DNA of 64,000 nucleotides from Bacteroidia bacterium (lineage in GTDB: Bacteria > Bacteroidota > Bacteroidia > J057): assembly GCA_033391075.1 (NCBI GenBank), contig JAWPMV010000001.1, positions 1,922,001-1,986,000 of the forward strand. Direction: 5' to 3'. The number at the start of each line of letters is the position of its first letter. Positions within the stretch are counted from its first letter, which is position 1. Shown here in pieces: positions 17,868 to 27,136 of this stretch. The notes beneath the pieces are model-generated. The model was given only the letters and a program-made list of their open reading frames with translations, had not been told where the DNA came from and did no database searches. Position numbers and translations under genes: made by a program.

Positions 17868-18299
17868 ATGTCAATTGAGGTGGACCGCATCGAGCATCTC
17901 GATGATAAATTGCTTGAGGAACTCTTCTCCAAATCGTCTGACTTTAAAGGAGCTTTTGAGGCAGAATTTTTTCAGTCCAAAGATCGGATTTTCCTCCTGG
18001 CGAGAATGGAGAACAAGAGCTGCGGTTTCCTCTTTGCCTACCTGCTTCCTGATCCCCGCAAAGGAAAAAAGAAATGTTTTCTGTATTCACTGGATACCTT
18101 TGAAGAATATCGTAGAAAAGGAGTAGCTAAAAAACTCATGGAAGCCCTGACTCAAATAGCCCGAGAGGAAAAATGTAAGTCTATTTTCCTCCTTACGGCC
18201 CATGATAATTTCCCTGCCCAGGCTTTGTATGAATCCGGAGGAGCGGAGAAGAATACAGGAGAAATTCTGTATGTTTATGAATTGGGAAAGTCCGATTAA
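17868..18299 (+). CDS. GNAT-family N-acetyltransferase
   Basis: A 143-residue protein with the acetyl-CoA pyrophosphate loop RRKGVAKKLMEAL (R/Q-x-x-G-x-A pattern) and the following helix/strand EEKCKSIFLLTAHDN, then the C-terminal ALYESGGAEK motif typical of GNATs. The acceptor substrate is not predictable. It starts 10 bases after the S9 peptidase stop and is probably cotranscribed with it. Confidence 0.85.
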   Translation: MSIEVDRIEHLDDKLLEELFSKSSDFKGAFEAEFFQSKDRIFLLARMENKSCGFLFAYLLPDPRKGKKKCFLYSLDTFEEYRRKGVAKKLMEALTQIAREEKCKSIFLLTAHDNFPAQALYESGGAEKNTGEILYVYELGKSD

Positions 18300-18331
18300 A
18301 ATATTTGGACTAAATGACCTAGCGAAAAGCA

Positions 18332-19159
18332 ATGAAAAAACTACTACTATGGAGTCTGAGCTTCCTATGGCTCGGCATTCTTCCCGCCCAAAACACGGCT
18401 TACGGCTTCGAAGAAAATATTCCCTATTACGACGAAAGTGCCAGACAATCGGATGCTTATCTGGCAGAGCGTTGTGTATTGGATATTTACTATCCTAAAG
18501 ATCAAAAAGGTTTTGCTACCATTGTGTGGTTTCATGGAGGAGGCCTCAAAGCGGGTGAAAAGCATATTGATGACTATCTCAAAGACAAAGGTGTCGCTAT
18601 TGTAGCCGTCAATTATCGCTTCTTTCCCAAGATCAAAGCACCGACATATATCGAAGATGCAGCTGCTTCGGTTGCATGGACCCTGAAGCAAATTGAAAGC
18701 TATGGAGGAGATCCCGATTTGGTCTTCGTCTCCGGGCATTCTGCCGGAGGTTATCTGGCGAGCATGTTGGGACTGGATAAATCCTATCTGGCTAAGCATG
18801 GAATAGATGCGGATAAGCTTGCAGGATTGATTCCTTTTAGTGGACATACGATTACGCATTTTACGGTACGTGAAGAAATGGGAATCAAGGGAACTCAGCC
18901 CATCATCGATAGATATGCACCTCTCTATCATGTACGCTCGGATGCTCCCCCTTTGATCCTGATTACGGGAGACCGGGAATTGGAACTTTTAGGGAGGTAT
19001 GAGGAAAATGCCTATATGATGCGCATGATGAAAATTGCCGGACACAAGCGGACTATTTTACACGAACTGGATGGATATGGACATAATATGGTACATCCCG
19101 CTTATCCGCTTCTGATCAAATATGTGAAGGAATTGAGTAAAGAGATAAAAGGAAAATAA
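18332..19159 (+). CDS. Exported alpha/beta hydrolase (BD-FAE / esterase-like)
   Basis: A 275-residue protein with a signal peptide (MKKLLLWSLSFLWLGILPAQ). HGGGLKAG supplies the oxyanion hole of the hormone-sensitive-lipase-like group, and GHSAGG places the nucleophile at S137. The last acid and His are in ITGDRELELLG and YGHNMVHP. Family members are carboxylesterases or kynurenine-formamidase-like enzymes; the substrate is not predictable. The start is 32 bases after the GNAT gene, and the following aminotransferase starts 4 bases after its stop. Confidence 0.85.
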   Translation: MKKLLLWSLSFLWLGILPAQNTAYGFEENIPYYDESARQSDAYLAERCVLDIYYPKDQKGFATIVWFHGGGLKAGEKHIDDYLKDKGVAIVAVNYRFFPKIKAPTYIEDAAASVAWTLKQIESYGGDPDLVFVSGHSAGGYLASMLGLDKSYLAKHGIDADKLAGLIPFSGHTITHFTVREEMGIKGTQPIIDRYAPLYHVRSDAPPLILITGDRELELLGRYEENAYMMRMMKIAGHKRTILHELDGYGHNMVHPAYPLLIKYVKELSKEIKGK

Positions 19160-19163
19160 GCTT

Positions 19164-20276
19164 ATGAAGATCGCAGATTTTAAGCTGGAGCGTTACTTTG
19201 CCAAGTATGAGTTTAGTGCCAAATACCTGCTTTCCAGTTCGGACTGTGATGGCTTTGGAATGGCGGAAATTCTGGATCAGGCGAATGGGGAAGAAAAAGC
19301 CTTATGGGATGACTTGAAATTGGGGTATACGGAATCGGAAGGGCATCCCTTACTCAAAGAGTGTATAGCGAGTTTGTACCAGAATATTCGGCCCGAACAA
19401 GTATTGGTGTCTTCACCGGGTGAAGCAAATTTCATCCTGATGAATACACTTCTGGAAAGAGGCGACCATGTCATCTGTATGAGGCCTGCCTATCAGAGTT
19501 TGTATCAAGTCGTAAAATCTCTGGAGGTAGAATTGTCTTATTGGGGGGCCGATCCCCAAAGCTGGATCTATGATCCAGGGGATCTCCAGGATTTGGTACA
19601 GCCAAATACCAAACTCATCATTGTCAATTTTCCTCACAATCCTACAGGCGCTTTCCCGAAAATGGATGAGTGGGAGGCAATTATCGACATTGCACGTAAA
19701 CAAGGGGCTTATCTGTATGCTGATGAAATGTATCGTTTGCTCATTCATAAACAGACGGAAGAAATCCCAGCTGCTTGTGATAGGTACGAAAAGGCGATTA
19801 GTTTATGGGGCATGGCCAAGAGTTTTGGAATGGCTGGTTTAAGAATAGGTTGGTTAGCCTCTCAAGACAAATCTGTGCTTAAAAAAGTGCTATCCTTCAA
19901 AGACTATCTAAGTATCTGTAATAGCGCGACCAGTGAAATCCTCTCCATCATTGCGCTCAGGCATAAAGAACATTTCCTCCAGATAAATCTGGATAAAATT
20001 CAAGCAAACATTCAGCACTTTCACCATTTTCAACAGAATCATGATGATCTGATTTCCTTTGTTCCTCCCAGGGCAGGCTCAACCGCTTTCGCCCAACTTC
20101 ACCTAAATGAAAGTAGCCTGGAATTTAGCGAAAGACTGGTGCAGGAAACGGGAATCATGGCCCTTCCTGCTGAGATGTTTGAATTTGGCGAGAAACACAT
20201 TCGCGTAGGTTTTGGGAGAAAGAATTTTGCAGAAATTCTGGAGGTCTTGGGTAGTTATCTGAGTGATAATTATTAG
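19164..20276 (+). CDS. PLP-dependent aminotransferase, class I/II
   Basis: A 370-residue protein. NFPHNPTGA is the PLP-phosphate-region Asn/Pro motif, YADEMY carries the Asp that binds the pyridine nitrogen, and MAKSFGMAGLRIGW holds the Schiff-base lysine K219 and the phosphate-binding arginine. The C-terminal HIRVGFGR carries the substrate-carboxylate arginine. It is closest in layout to the capreomycidine-synthase / arginine-type or unassigned class I aminotransferases. Linked by a 4-base gap to the alpha/beta hydrolase, it closes the run 15831-20276. Confidence 0.85.
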   Translation: MKIADFKLERYFAKYEFSAKYLLSSSDCDGFGMAEILDQANGEEKALWDDLKLGYTESEGHPLLKECIASLYQNIRPEQVLVSSPGEANFILMNTLLERGDHVICMRPAYQSLYQVVKSLEVELSYWGADPQSWIYDPGDLQDLVQPNTKLIIVNFPHNPTGAFPKMDEWEAIIDIARKQGAYLYADEMYRLLIHKQTEEIPAACDRYEKAISLWGMAKSFGMAGLRIGWLASQDKSVLKKVLSFKDYLSICNSATSEILSIIALRHKEHFLQINLDKIQANIQHFHHFQQNHDDLISFVPPRAGSTAFAQLHLNESSLEFSERLVQETGIMALPAEMFEFGEKHIRVGFGRKNFAEILEVLGSYLSDNY

Positions 20277-20381
20277 AGATAAGAAATGGGAGAAGTACAA
20301 TTCCCTGTTTTTTCTGACCCGCTGATTAAGCCTTTAATATTCAGAAATTAGGTAGTGAGGATATGAAGGGCTGTGTGACAT

Positions 20382-20405
20382 AATAAAGGGCAGCCGAAGC
20401 TGCCC
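20382..20405 (-). terminator. UUCG-loop terminator for the minus-strand desaturase gene
   Basis: On the minus strand GGGCAGC, loop TTCG, GCTGCCC is followed by TTTATTA. This is a classic stable UUCG tetraloop. A perfect 16-bp palindrome TTGATTTATAAATCAA lies immediately upstream of it at 20410-20425. Confidence 0.8.
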
Positions 20406-20441
20406 CCAGTTGATTTATAAATCAATAACATTATACCCAAA

Positions 20442-21227
20442 TTAAACAGCTACGGGTGCTTCCTGCTTCTTCTCAGGAGCCGTAGTCTCTTCATAAGTCT
20501 TATCATAATCATTCCTCACAGTACCCATCCATCTGTCCCAGGTCAGGAAATATAAACCGTAATTCCCTCTGAACCTTTTGTGATGAAGATTATGAGCGAC
20601 AGAAGTATTGATAAACCTTCCTATCCAGGTTTTGTGGAAATTTTTGGGATAGATTTCAAAACCGAGATGTCCGTACACATTGTACATAATTTGGAACAAG
20701 AGAAATGAACCAATCGCATAGCGGTGTAGCGGCAATCCAAAAGCAAGAATCGGAATGATCATAGCTTCAAGAAAGGCTTCAAAAGGATGGAAAGCATAAG
20801 CTGTCCAGGGAGAGGGATTGGTAGATTTATGATGGACCAGATGTACGTGTTTGAAAAGCTGTGGCATATGCATCATTCGGTGCATCCAGTAGAAATAGGT
20901 GTCATGAATGAAGAACATATAGACCCAGGTGAAAATATAGTAGACCATCCCATATTCTTCGATTTCCTTATAGGTGTTTACATATTCCCCTAAAAAGCGA
21001 AAAGTAGTCAGGGCCACCGTAGCAAATATGGTAACCGAGATAATTGAATACATGATGTCTCTGCCATAATCACTGAGTTTCGGCATTTTCTTTTGCACCT
21101 TCCTGTACCAAAGCGGCTTTCTCAAGATGACGTAAAAGAGGACAAATACGATACTGGCGTAAAAGAAATAATCATACAAAGCTCCTGTAGCTTCTCTCCA
21201 CCAATATTCCAAAGCAGACATGTTCAT
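20442..21227 (-). CDS. Sterol desaturase / fatty acid hydroxylase superfamily protein
   Basis: A 261-residue integral membrane protein with four or more hydrophobic segments and the three histidine clusters of the non-haem di-iron family: HDTYFYWMHRMMH, HLVHHKS and HNLHHKRF. Such enzymes hydroxylate or desaturate lipid chains, carotenoids or sterol-like lipids at a di-iron centre. The short His-poor C-terminal tail is Ala/Pro/Glu-rich. A 7-helix AraC regulator lies upstream on the same strand; the gap of about 120 bases contains a GCGTC...GACGC inverted repeat (around 21291-21329). Confidence 0.88.
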   Translation of the reverse strand: MNMSALEYWWREATGALYDYFFYASIVFVLFYVILRKPLWYRKVQKKMPKLSDYGRDIMYSIISVTIFATVALTTFRFLGEYVNTYKEIEEYGMVYYIFTWVYMFFIHDTYFYWMHRMMHMPQLFKHVHLVHHKSTNPSPWTAYAFHPFEAFLEAMIIPILAFGLPLHRYAIGSFLLFQIMYNVYGHLGFEIYPKNFHKTWIGRFINTSVAHNLHHKRFRGNYGLYFLTWDRWMGTVRNDYDKTYEETTAPEKKQEAPVAV

Positions 21228-21349
21228 GGATAAAGTTTAATTGTGTTGTTGTAAAAGAAGATGTCTTAATATCCATAGCTCTCCTAATGTAAGCGTCTGA
21301 ATGCATAACATATGAGAGAATCGGACGCATAAAATAAGTCCGAGTTCCT

Positions 21350-22495
21350 TTAGTTGAGGTGTTTGGACCCCTTTTTCTCTTCTATGAGCAACCTTTTATA
21401 TGCGGTAGGCGTATTTCCTGTCATTTTTTTGAAAACCGCATTGAAGGTAGATTTTGATTTGAAGCCGGCCTCAAGACCGATACCCAAAATGCTGAAGTGA
21501 TCAAAATTGGGATCTGCCAAATTCCTCTTCACTTCTTCCACCCGATAGTCATTGATAAATTCGAAGAAATTCTTTCCTTCCTTTTGGTTGATGATCTGAG
21601 AAAGATATCCATTGCTAAGTTTCATCTTGGCAGCTAACAAAGTCATGCTTATATCAGGATTCTTGAATAATTTCTCTTCTGCAATCAGGCTGAGAAGCTT
21701 CTGATAATGCTCATCTGTTTTTTGGGAAAGTTCGGGTACTGAATTAAGGGTTTTGCCTTCCTCACTCAAAATTTCATTATTCTCAAAAATGTCCCGACGG
21801 CTATACATGGCATATCCCAACCAGTAGGAAATAAATGCTTGTCCGAGAAAGAGGGGATAATAATACTTCCTGCTTTCAGCTCCATAACCGGATACAAAAG
21901 GAATAAACCAACAAGCCCATAGCAAAAGACTCACGATCATTGTATTCTTGAGCCAACTTAAACTCTGACTTTCGATATTGGCATAATTCTCTACCAGGCT
22001 CGCTTCATATCGATTTAGCTTACGGATAACCAACATGAGAACAACGAAAGTGGCAAACATGGATCCAGCTTCGAAAAGAGAATTACAAACCCAAAGGACA
22101 CGATTTTCCTTGCCCAGAAGGGGAGAGTCTGCGAGATAAAGCCAAAGGAGAAATAGCTGAAAGAGTAGCTGTATAAGGGCCGGAATCAATAAGAGGTATT
22201 CTTTCTTACTAAACCTATACTCAGGTTTTGTAAGGTATTGAATATAGTAGTAGAGGCTAAAAGGAATCAGGAAAAGGAGATAAATGGGAAGAAATTCCAG
22301 GATAGGGTATGCTTCTCCGATTGGGAGCTCCTTGAGCGCATTGACCAAATTGGGCATAGAAAGCGTGCAAATCAGAATCGCGAGGAACTGATTGCTCTTT
22401 TTATTGAATTGTTTGTTCGTGAGGAATACCAGCGCCAGGAGAAAGCCCTGTATGCTGCCAAGTATTACGATCAGGTTTAAGATAGAGAAATTCAA
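21350..22495 (-). CDS. Membrane AraC-family regulator (7-helix N-terminal domain)
   Basis: A 381-residue protein. The first 230 residues contain about seven hydrophobic helices (LIVILGSIQGFLLALVFL, YLLFLIPFSLYYYIQYL, LLIPALIQLLFQLFLLWLY, and others). The C-terminal 110 residues are an AraC HTH pair: MTLLAAKMKLSNGYLSQIINQ and then the signature FSILGIGLEAGFKSKSTFNAVFKKMTGNTPTAYK. Bacteroidota carry many such membrane-tethered AraC proteins; ligand sensing is presumed to occur through the helices. Its target is not shown, but the sterol-desaturase-like gene next on the same strand and the divergent DUF2867-like gene are candidates. Confidence 0.9.
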   Translation of the reverse strand: MNFSILNLIVILGSIQGFLLALVFLTNKQFNKKSNQFLAILICTLSMPNLVNALKELPIGEAYPILEFLPIYLLFLIPFSLYYYIQYLTKPEYRFSKKEYLLLIPALIQLLFQLFLLWLYLADSPLLGKENRVLWVCNSLFEAGSMFATFVVLMLVIRKLNRYEASLVENYANIESQSLSWLKNTMIVSLLLWACWFIPFVSGYGAESRKYYYPLFLGQAFISYWLGYAMYSRRDIFENNEILSEEGKTLNSVPELSQKTDEHYQKLLSLIAEEKLFKNPDISMTLLAAKMKLSNGYLSQIINQKEGKNFFEFINDYRVEEVKRNLADPNFDHFSILGIGLEAGFKSKSTFNAVFKKMTGNTPTAYKRLLIEEKKGSKHLN

Positions 22496-22587
22496 GGCCC
22501 AAATGTTCTGAGCTTAAATTAAGATTTCTCTATGTTTTTCGCATCATGGCTACATAAAAAAGTAGATTTGAGATTAGGGTTGAGATT

Positions 22588-22604
22588 GTAATTTCAGAAA
22601 TTAC
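22588..22604. promoter_or_regulatory. Perfect 17-nt palindrome between divergent genes
   Basis: GTAATTTC, A, GAAATTAC lies midway in the 167-bp spacer between the AraC gene (minus) and the DUF2867-like gene (plus). An operator role is inferred from position only. Confidence 0.4.
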
Positions 22605-22662
22605 TGAAACTTTGATTTGGCTAATCCGTAAGAGAAATAGCTATTCACCTTAACCACTTCAC

Positions 22663-23256
22663 ATGCAAATCAAAGAATCCGAACACTTAAAACATGACTG
22701 GATTTCCCATGAACTTCTCAAAGATTTCGAAATAGAGGATGTATGGCGATTTCCGGTTGAACTAAAGAACGAACATCAGTTAAGTAATTTTCAAGCGGTC
22801 ATGAAATCGGCCATGGAAGATTTGGAAAGCAAAGGTCCGGCAGGCATTTTATTTAAAATCAGATTTTTTCTGGGCGAGCTTTTTGGCTGGGATAAAGAGA
22901 TGATGGAAAAGGAGCTTCTCAAGAAAGGTAGCCTGAGAGAAAGGTATGCTTCAAATTATAAATTGTCAGGCACTGATCTTCCCGAGCCCGGTGATGCTGA
23001 GTTTACGCCCGTCTACCATGAAGAAAATGAATCTTTGTCTGAAATTGAAAATGCTACCGTTCATGCTGCTCTTCATTTAGGACGAGTACCTTTGAATGAG
23101 AAAATCTATACCGTTCAGATGGCCGTCTATGTAAAGCCTAAAGGTTCTTTTGGACGAATTTATATGGCCTTGATAAAGCCTTTCAGACATAGTATTGTCT
23201 ACCCGGCTTTTATGAAAATGATTAGAAAGCGCTGGGAGAGATACCTGGCGACCTAA
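22663..23256 (+). CDS. DUF2867-like protein
   Basis: A 197-residue cytoplasmic protein without a leader. The arrangement of a short charged N-terminus, a central hydrophobic-aromatic segment (ILFKIRFFLGELFGW), a TVHAALHLGRVP strand and a C-terminal RIYMALIKPFRHSIVYPAFM resembles the DUF2867 domain, found alone or fused to SDR proteins. Function is unknown. It ends at a strong terminator at 23284, so it is monocistronic. Confidence 0.6.
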   Translation: MQIKESEHLKHDWISHELLKDFEIEDVWRFPVELKNEHQLSNFQAVMKSAMEDLESKGPAGILFKIRFFLGELFGWDKEMMEKELLKKGSLRERYASNYKLSGTDLPEPGDAEFTPVYHEENESLSEIENATVHAALHLGRVPLNEKIYTVQMAVYVKPKGSFGRIYMALIKPFRHSIVYPAFMKMIRKRWERYLAT

Positions 23257-23283
23257 AGCATATTTGGTGAGATGATTTGATAT

Positions 23284-23317
23284 ACCGGCAAGCAATTGAG
23301 CTTAGCCGGTTTTTTTG
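23284..23317 (+). terminator. Rho-independent terminator
   Basis: ACCGGC(AAG), an 8-base loop, CTT-A-GCCGGT, then a run of T at 23310-23316. It follows the DUF2867-like gene and shows that translation of the next gene cannot start this far upstream. Confidence 0.8.
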
Positions 23318-23390
23318 TGGGAAGCTCTCTTTATTTCAGAACTACGAAAAGACGGATATAAATTCTATTTTTGGATATACTACTAATGCT

Positions 23391-25379
23391 ATGAAAAATA
23401 TACTCCCCATACTCTGTCTTCTCTTTTTAATAAGTTCTTGTGATTTCGGTCCGAAAAAGCAGGAAGTAAAACTGGATTACAATATTTACTTTGGTGATCG
23501 TCTTGCTGGAAAGCAGGAGATATGGAAAGACGAACAGGGGTTTCAACGATACGTTTTTGAGTTTAATGACAGAGGCCGTGGTCCCAGGTATGAGGAGAAG
23601 ATTAAAGTAGACGAAAATGGGATTAAAATTTTCCATGAGATCATAGGGCATAACTATCTCAAAGACACGGTTTATGAAGTCTTTGATGTGAAGGAAGGAA
23701 AAGCCAGTTGGGAAAGTGGCTCAGAAGATGGAAGTATGAATTTCAGTGGAGAAGCTCACTATGCAAATATGGATGGGTCAATAGGAGCTTATGAAGTTCT
23801 GGTAAATGCCCTCAGCAATGCAAGCGATCAAAGTATGCCACTATTGCCAAGTGGACAAGCCAAACTCAGCAGCCTCACAAGCTATACAATTGGCAATAGA
23901 GAATTGAGTCTGGCAGAAATAAATGGATTTTCCTTCACCCCTTCCTATTACTGGATGGATGAAAATATGCGATTCTTTGCCACGGTTTCATCCTGGTTTA
24001 CTTGTATCAGAGTAGGAGAGGAGGGGATGAAAGAAGAATTGCAAAAAATTCAGGAAGAAAAAGAAGCCGGCTACTTAAAAGGATTGGCCAGTGAGTTGAC
24101 AGTAAAACCAGAGAAAGGGATTCTCATAGAAAATGTAAAACTTTTTGATGCCAATTCGGGACAGTTGATTCCCAATAAGAACGTGATCATAGAAGGAAAC
24201 AAGATCACACAAATCAGCAATTACGGAGGAGCGACTCCCAAGGATCTGGAGGTGATTTCGGGAGATGAACTGACCCTTTTCCCGGGCATGTTTGATATGC
24301 ATACCCATATCAGCAATACCGATGGCATTATGCACCTCGCAGCAGGAGTTACTTCTGTTCGGGATATGGCCAACTCTTTCGATCTGCCAGATTTGAAGGC
24401 AGAGTTTGAATCCAATGAACTGATCGGACCTCGCATAGTAGTGATGGCTGGATTTGTAGACCAGGCCGGACCTTATGCCGGACCTACAGGAAAAATCGTG
24501 GAGAGCCTGGAAGAAGGCTTAGAGGGCATTCAATTTTATAAAGACAGAGGCTATCAACAAATCAAACTTTACAGTTCTATTGATCCTGCCTGGGTAAAAG
24601 AACTGACAAAAAAAGCCCATGAGTTGGGATTGCGGATAAGCGGGCATATTCCCGCTTTTATGACAGCTGAGCAAGCCGTAAGAGATGGCTATGATGAAAT
24701 CCAGCATGTCAATATGCTTGCCTTGAATTTCTTATCTGACACCATTGATACGCGTACCCCTTTACGGTTCTCCATGATTGCAGAAAATACGCATGCACTG
24801 GATACAGAAGGTACTGAGTTTAAAAACTTTGTAAAGCTTCTGATGGATAAGAATATCGTTGTTGATCCAACGGTTTCTATTTTTGAAGGCATGCTCACCA
24901 CCAAATCTGGAGAACCCGATCCTTCTTTCGAAGTCATCCTCGATCGCCTCCCGGTGCAGGTAAAAAGAGGATACTATAGTGGAGGACTTCCCATTCCTGA
25001 AGGTAAAGATGCCCAATACAAGGCTTCCTATCAGAAACTTCTGGATATCGTGAGGGAGTTATTCTACAATAATGTGACAATCGTTCCCGGTACGGATGCC
25101 ATGGCCGGATTTGGCTTGCATAGGGAATTGGAGAACTATGTACGGGCTGGAATTCCTGAATGGGAGGTGATGAGGATTGCCACCATTGTATCTGCTGAGG
25201 TTTGCGGAAAAAAAGAGGAACTAGGATCAATCGAAGAAGGGAAAATGGCAGATATGTTCCTGATTGATGGAAATCCCCTTGAAAATATATCTGATATCAG
25301 AAAAGTAGTCCTAACCATCAAAGACGGCTTGATTTATAAACCCGATCAACTCTATAAAAGCATTGGAGTAAAACCATAA
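23391..25379 (+). CDS. Amidohydrolase-family lipoprotein
   Basis: ATG 23391 gives 662 residues with a clean lipoprotein leader (MKNILPILCLLFLISSC). The frame is open further upstream but that part overlaps a terminator. Residues about 25-235 are a beta-rich domain not recognised. The amidohydrolase domain follows: metal site DMHTHIS, the later SGHIP and IQHVNML histidines, metal Asp in PGTDAMAGFG, and the C-terminal cap ADMFLIDGNPLENI. This is the imidazolonepropionase / Xaa-Pro-dipeptidase-like branch of Bacteroidota. The probable role is hydrolysis of a cyclic amide or peptide in the periplasm. Confidence 0.85.
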   Translation: MKNILPILCLLFLISSCDFGPKKQEVKLDYNIYFGDRLAGKQEIWKDEQGFQRYVFEFNDRGRGPRYEEKIKVDENGIKIFHEIIGHNYLKDTVYEVFDVKEGKASWESGSEDGSMNFSGEAHYANMDGSIGAYEVLVNALSNASDQSMPLLPSGQAKLSSLTSYTIGNRELSLAEINGFSFTPSYYWMDENMRFFATVSSWFTCIRVGEEGMKEELQKIQEEKEAGYLKGLASELTVKPEKGILIENVKLFDANSGQLIPNKNVIIEGNKITQISNYGGATPKDLEVISGDELTLFPGMFDMHTHISNTDGIMHLAAGVTSVRDMANSFDLPDLKAEFESNELIGPRIVVMAGFVDQAGPYAGPTGKIVESLEEGLEGIQFYKDRGYQQIKLYSSIDPAWVKELTKKAHELGLRISGHIPAFMTAEQAVRDGYDEIQHVNMLALNFLSDTIDTRTPLRFSMIAENTHALDTEGTEFKNFVKLLMDKNIVVDPTVSIFEGMLTTKSGEPDPSFEVILDRLPVQVKRGYYSGGLPIPEGKDAQYKASYQKLLDIVRELFYNNVTIVPGTDAMAGFGLHRELENYVRAGIPEWEVMRIATIVSAEVCGKKEELGSIEEGKMADMFLIDGNPLENISDIRKVVLTIKDGLIYKPDQLYKSIGVKP

Positions 25380-25383
25380 TTTC

Positions 25384-25776
25384 ATGAAGCAAAATATCAT
25401 CAACCTTTCCTTTGTAGTCAGAGAGTATGAAGAGGCTTTAGATTTTTTTACCCGGGTCCTCAACTTTGATGTTCTGGAAGACTTTGCTCAGCCAGAACAA
25501 AACAAGCGATGGATACGAGTAGCCCCTAAAGGTAGTACAGGACCTGCCCTGGTCCTGGGTAGGGCAAAGAATGAGGCTGAAAAAGCTGCGATAGGAAATC
25601 AAACTGGGGGAAGGGTATTTTTATTCTTGCATACCGATGATTTTTGGAGGGATTATAATGATCTTAGATCAAAAGGAGTAGAGTTTGTTCGGGATGCTAA
25701 AGAAGAAGCATATGGGACTGTAGCGGTATTTAAGGACCTATATGGCAATCTCTGGGACTTGATTGAACACAAATAG
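25384..25776 (+). CDS. VOC-superfamily (glyoxalase-like) protein
   Basis: A 130-residue protein with paired beta-alpha-beta-beta-beta modules: NIINLSFVVREYEEALDFFTRVLNF, then VFLFLHTDDFWRDYNDL and the terminal YGTVAVFKDLYGNLWDLIEH motif containing the metal-ligand Glu. It could be a glyoxalase, a dioxygenase or a resistance protein. It starts 4 bases after the amidohydrolase stop, so the two genes probably share a transcript. Confidence 0.85.
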   Translation: MKQNIINLSFVVREYEEALDFFTRVLNFDVLEDFAQPEQNKRWIRVAPKGSTGPALVLGRAKNEAEKAAIGNQTGGRVFLFLHTDDFWRDYNDLRSKGVEFVRDAKEEAYGTVAVFKDLYGNLWDLIEHK

Positions 25777-25977
25777 AATTCGGTTTTAGATTAAATACGA
25801 AATACTGGATATTTTCCATTATTTATTTTTGGGATATTAATCGTTTACGTATCTTTATAGTTGAACGCGCCCACCTTATTTTCTTAAGAATACTTAATCA
25901 CGGTATAATTTATACTGGGAAACCTGTATTGATTGAATTTTAGCAGATCATTACTTTCCTAGTCCAATTCAAGGTCC

Positions 25978-26460
25978 ATGGGCATTTTCGATAAAATTAA
26001 AAAGGTAAAGAACTTTATTGGGGGAGGTGGAGCTACACTTCAGCTTATTCCTGAGAAGACGGTATTTCGTGCATCTGAGGAAATAAAGATAAAAGTCATT
26101 TGCCATGTAAAAGATCTGGACCTAAATATTCAATCTGTATATCTTAAAGTAAAAGCCCTGGAAGAGGTTGTAATACAGCATGTTGAACGTGCTCATTCCC
26201 GGAAAGAGGAATCAGAGACGAGAAAAAATGACCTGAGAAGTTCGCATCAAACCTTTAGTACTCAGATTCAATTGGCCGCTGGACAAATTTTAAAAGCTAA
26301 GCAGATGTATGAATGGGAAGCTTCTTTTAAAATCCCTCCTCATCTCAACGGGACCTATCGCGGCTATAATGCCAAACATGAATGGAGCATTTTTGTGGGC
26401 CTTGAGCTTACGGGTAATGATCCTGATTCAGGTTGGATGAATATTGAGATCAGTAAATAG
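25978..26460 (+). CDS. Arrestin-like (Spo0M-type) protein, tentative
   Basis: A 160-residue cytoplasmic protein. The sequence is all-beta in character, opening IFDKIKKVKNFIGGGGATL. It ends KHEWSIFVGLELTGNDPDSGWMNIEIS, where the W-x-I... D-x-x-GxDP motif recalls the closing strand of an arrestin/Spo0M sandwich domain. I cannot assign a function. No obvious ribosome site or partner gene settles its role; the VOC gene that follows starts 17 bases after its stop. Confidence 0.55.
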   Translation: MGIFDKIKKVKNFIGGGGATLQLIPEKTVFRASEEIKIKVICHVKDLDLNIQSVYLKVKALEEVVIQHVERAHSRKEESETRKNDLRSSHQTFSTQIQLAAGQILKAKQMYEWEASFKIPPHLNGTYRGYNAKHEWSIFVGLELTGNDPDSGWMNIEISK

Positions 26461-26476
26461 TTTCTTAATTTCTGGA

Positions 26477-27136
26477 GTGAAAATCCAAAAACTCCGTTTA
26501 TACGCTAGCCAGCTACCTTCCCTTTATAAATTCTATCAGCAAACCCTCGGATTTAAGGAGGTTCTTCTGACCAATAATGTACTTCACATACAGGCTGGAA
26601 AAACTGAGCTTATTTTTGAAAAGCATCCCACAGGCTTTATCTATCATTTCGCCTTTCTCATTCCTCATGAAGGCATAGCTTCAGCAATCGACTATCTAAA
26701 AGAAAGGGGAATAGATGTACTCCTTTACAAGGGAGAAGAAGTCATAGATTTTGGAACAGGTAAAGCCATATATTTCCACGATCCCGCGGGCAATATAGTT
26801 GAGTTTATCGATCGTCCTGATTTGCAATTCCTGAAAGAGGGGAAATTCTCTATGGATCATATCCTCAGAGTGAATGAAATCGGGATGCCGGTAGATGATC
26901 CACTTTCTGTTTCACATGAGTTGAGAAACGCGTATAAGATCGATATAATTCAGCCTGAAATTTTGGGAGACAATTTTTGTTGGATAGGTGATTATGAAGG
27001 AGTTTTTATTGTGGTAAAACGAGAAAGGCATTGGTTGCCAACCACCATCCCTTCAATTATTAATGATTTCGAGCTTGAATTTGTGGAAGGGGAAAATTCT
27101 TATTCCTTTAGATTTGAAAAGGGTCAAATACTATGA
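26477..27136 (+). CDS. VOC-superfamily protein (two glyoxalase modules)
   Basis: GTG 26477 (VKIQKLRLYASQL, 219 residues) is the best start; a TTG at 26444 would overlap the previous gene. The first module (KLRLYASQLPSLYKFYQQTLGF ... FHDPAGNIVEFIDRP) has the full VOC pattern with the metal-binding Glu. The second module (EIGMPVDDPLSVSHEL ... DYEGVFIVVKRER) is degenerate. This layout resembles extradiol-dioxygenase-like or resistance VOC proteins. The substrate is unknown. Confidence 0.75.
   Translation: MKIQKLRLYASQLPSLYKFYQQTLGFKEVLLTNNVLHIQAGKTELIFEKHPTGFIYHFAFLIPHEGIASAIDYLKERGIDVLLYKGEEVIDFGTGKAIYFHDPAGNIVEFIDRPDLQFLKEGKFSMDHILRVNEIGMPVDDPLSVSHELRNAYKIDIIQPEILGDNFCWIGDYEGVFIVVKRERHWLPTTIPSIINDFELEFVEGENSYSFRFEKGQIL

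Noticed and set aside
18365..18931. A 188-residue minus-strand frame inside the alpha/beta hydrolase
   Set aside because: It is antisense to the catalytic core of a convincing gene and shows no recognisable domain.
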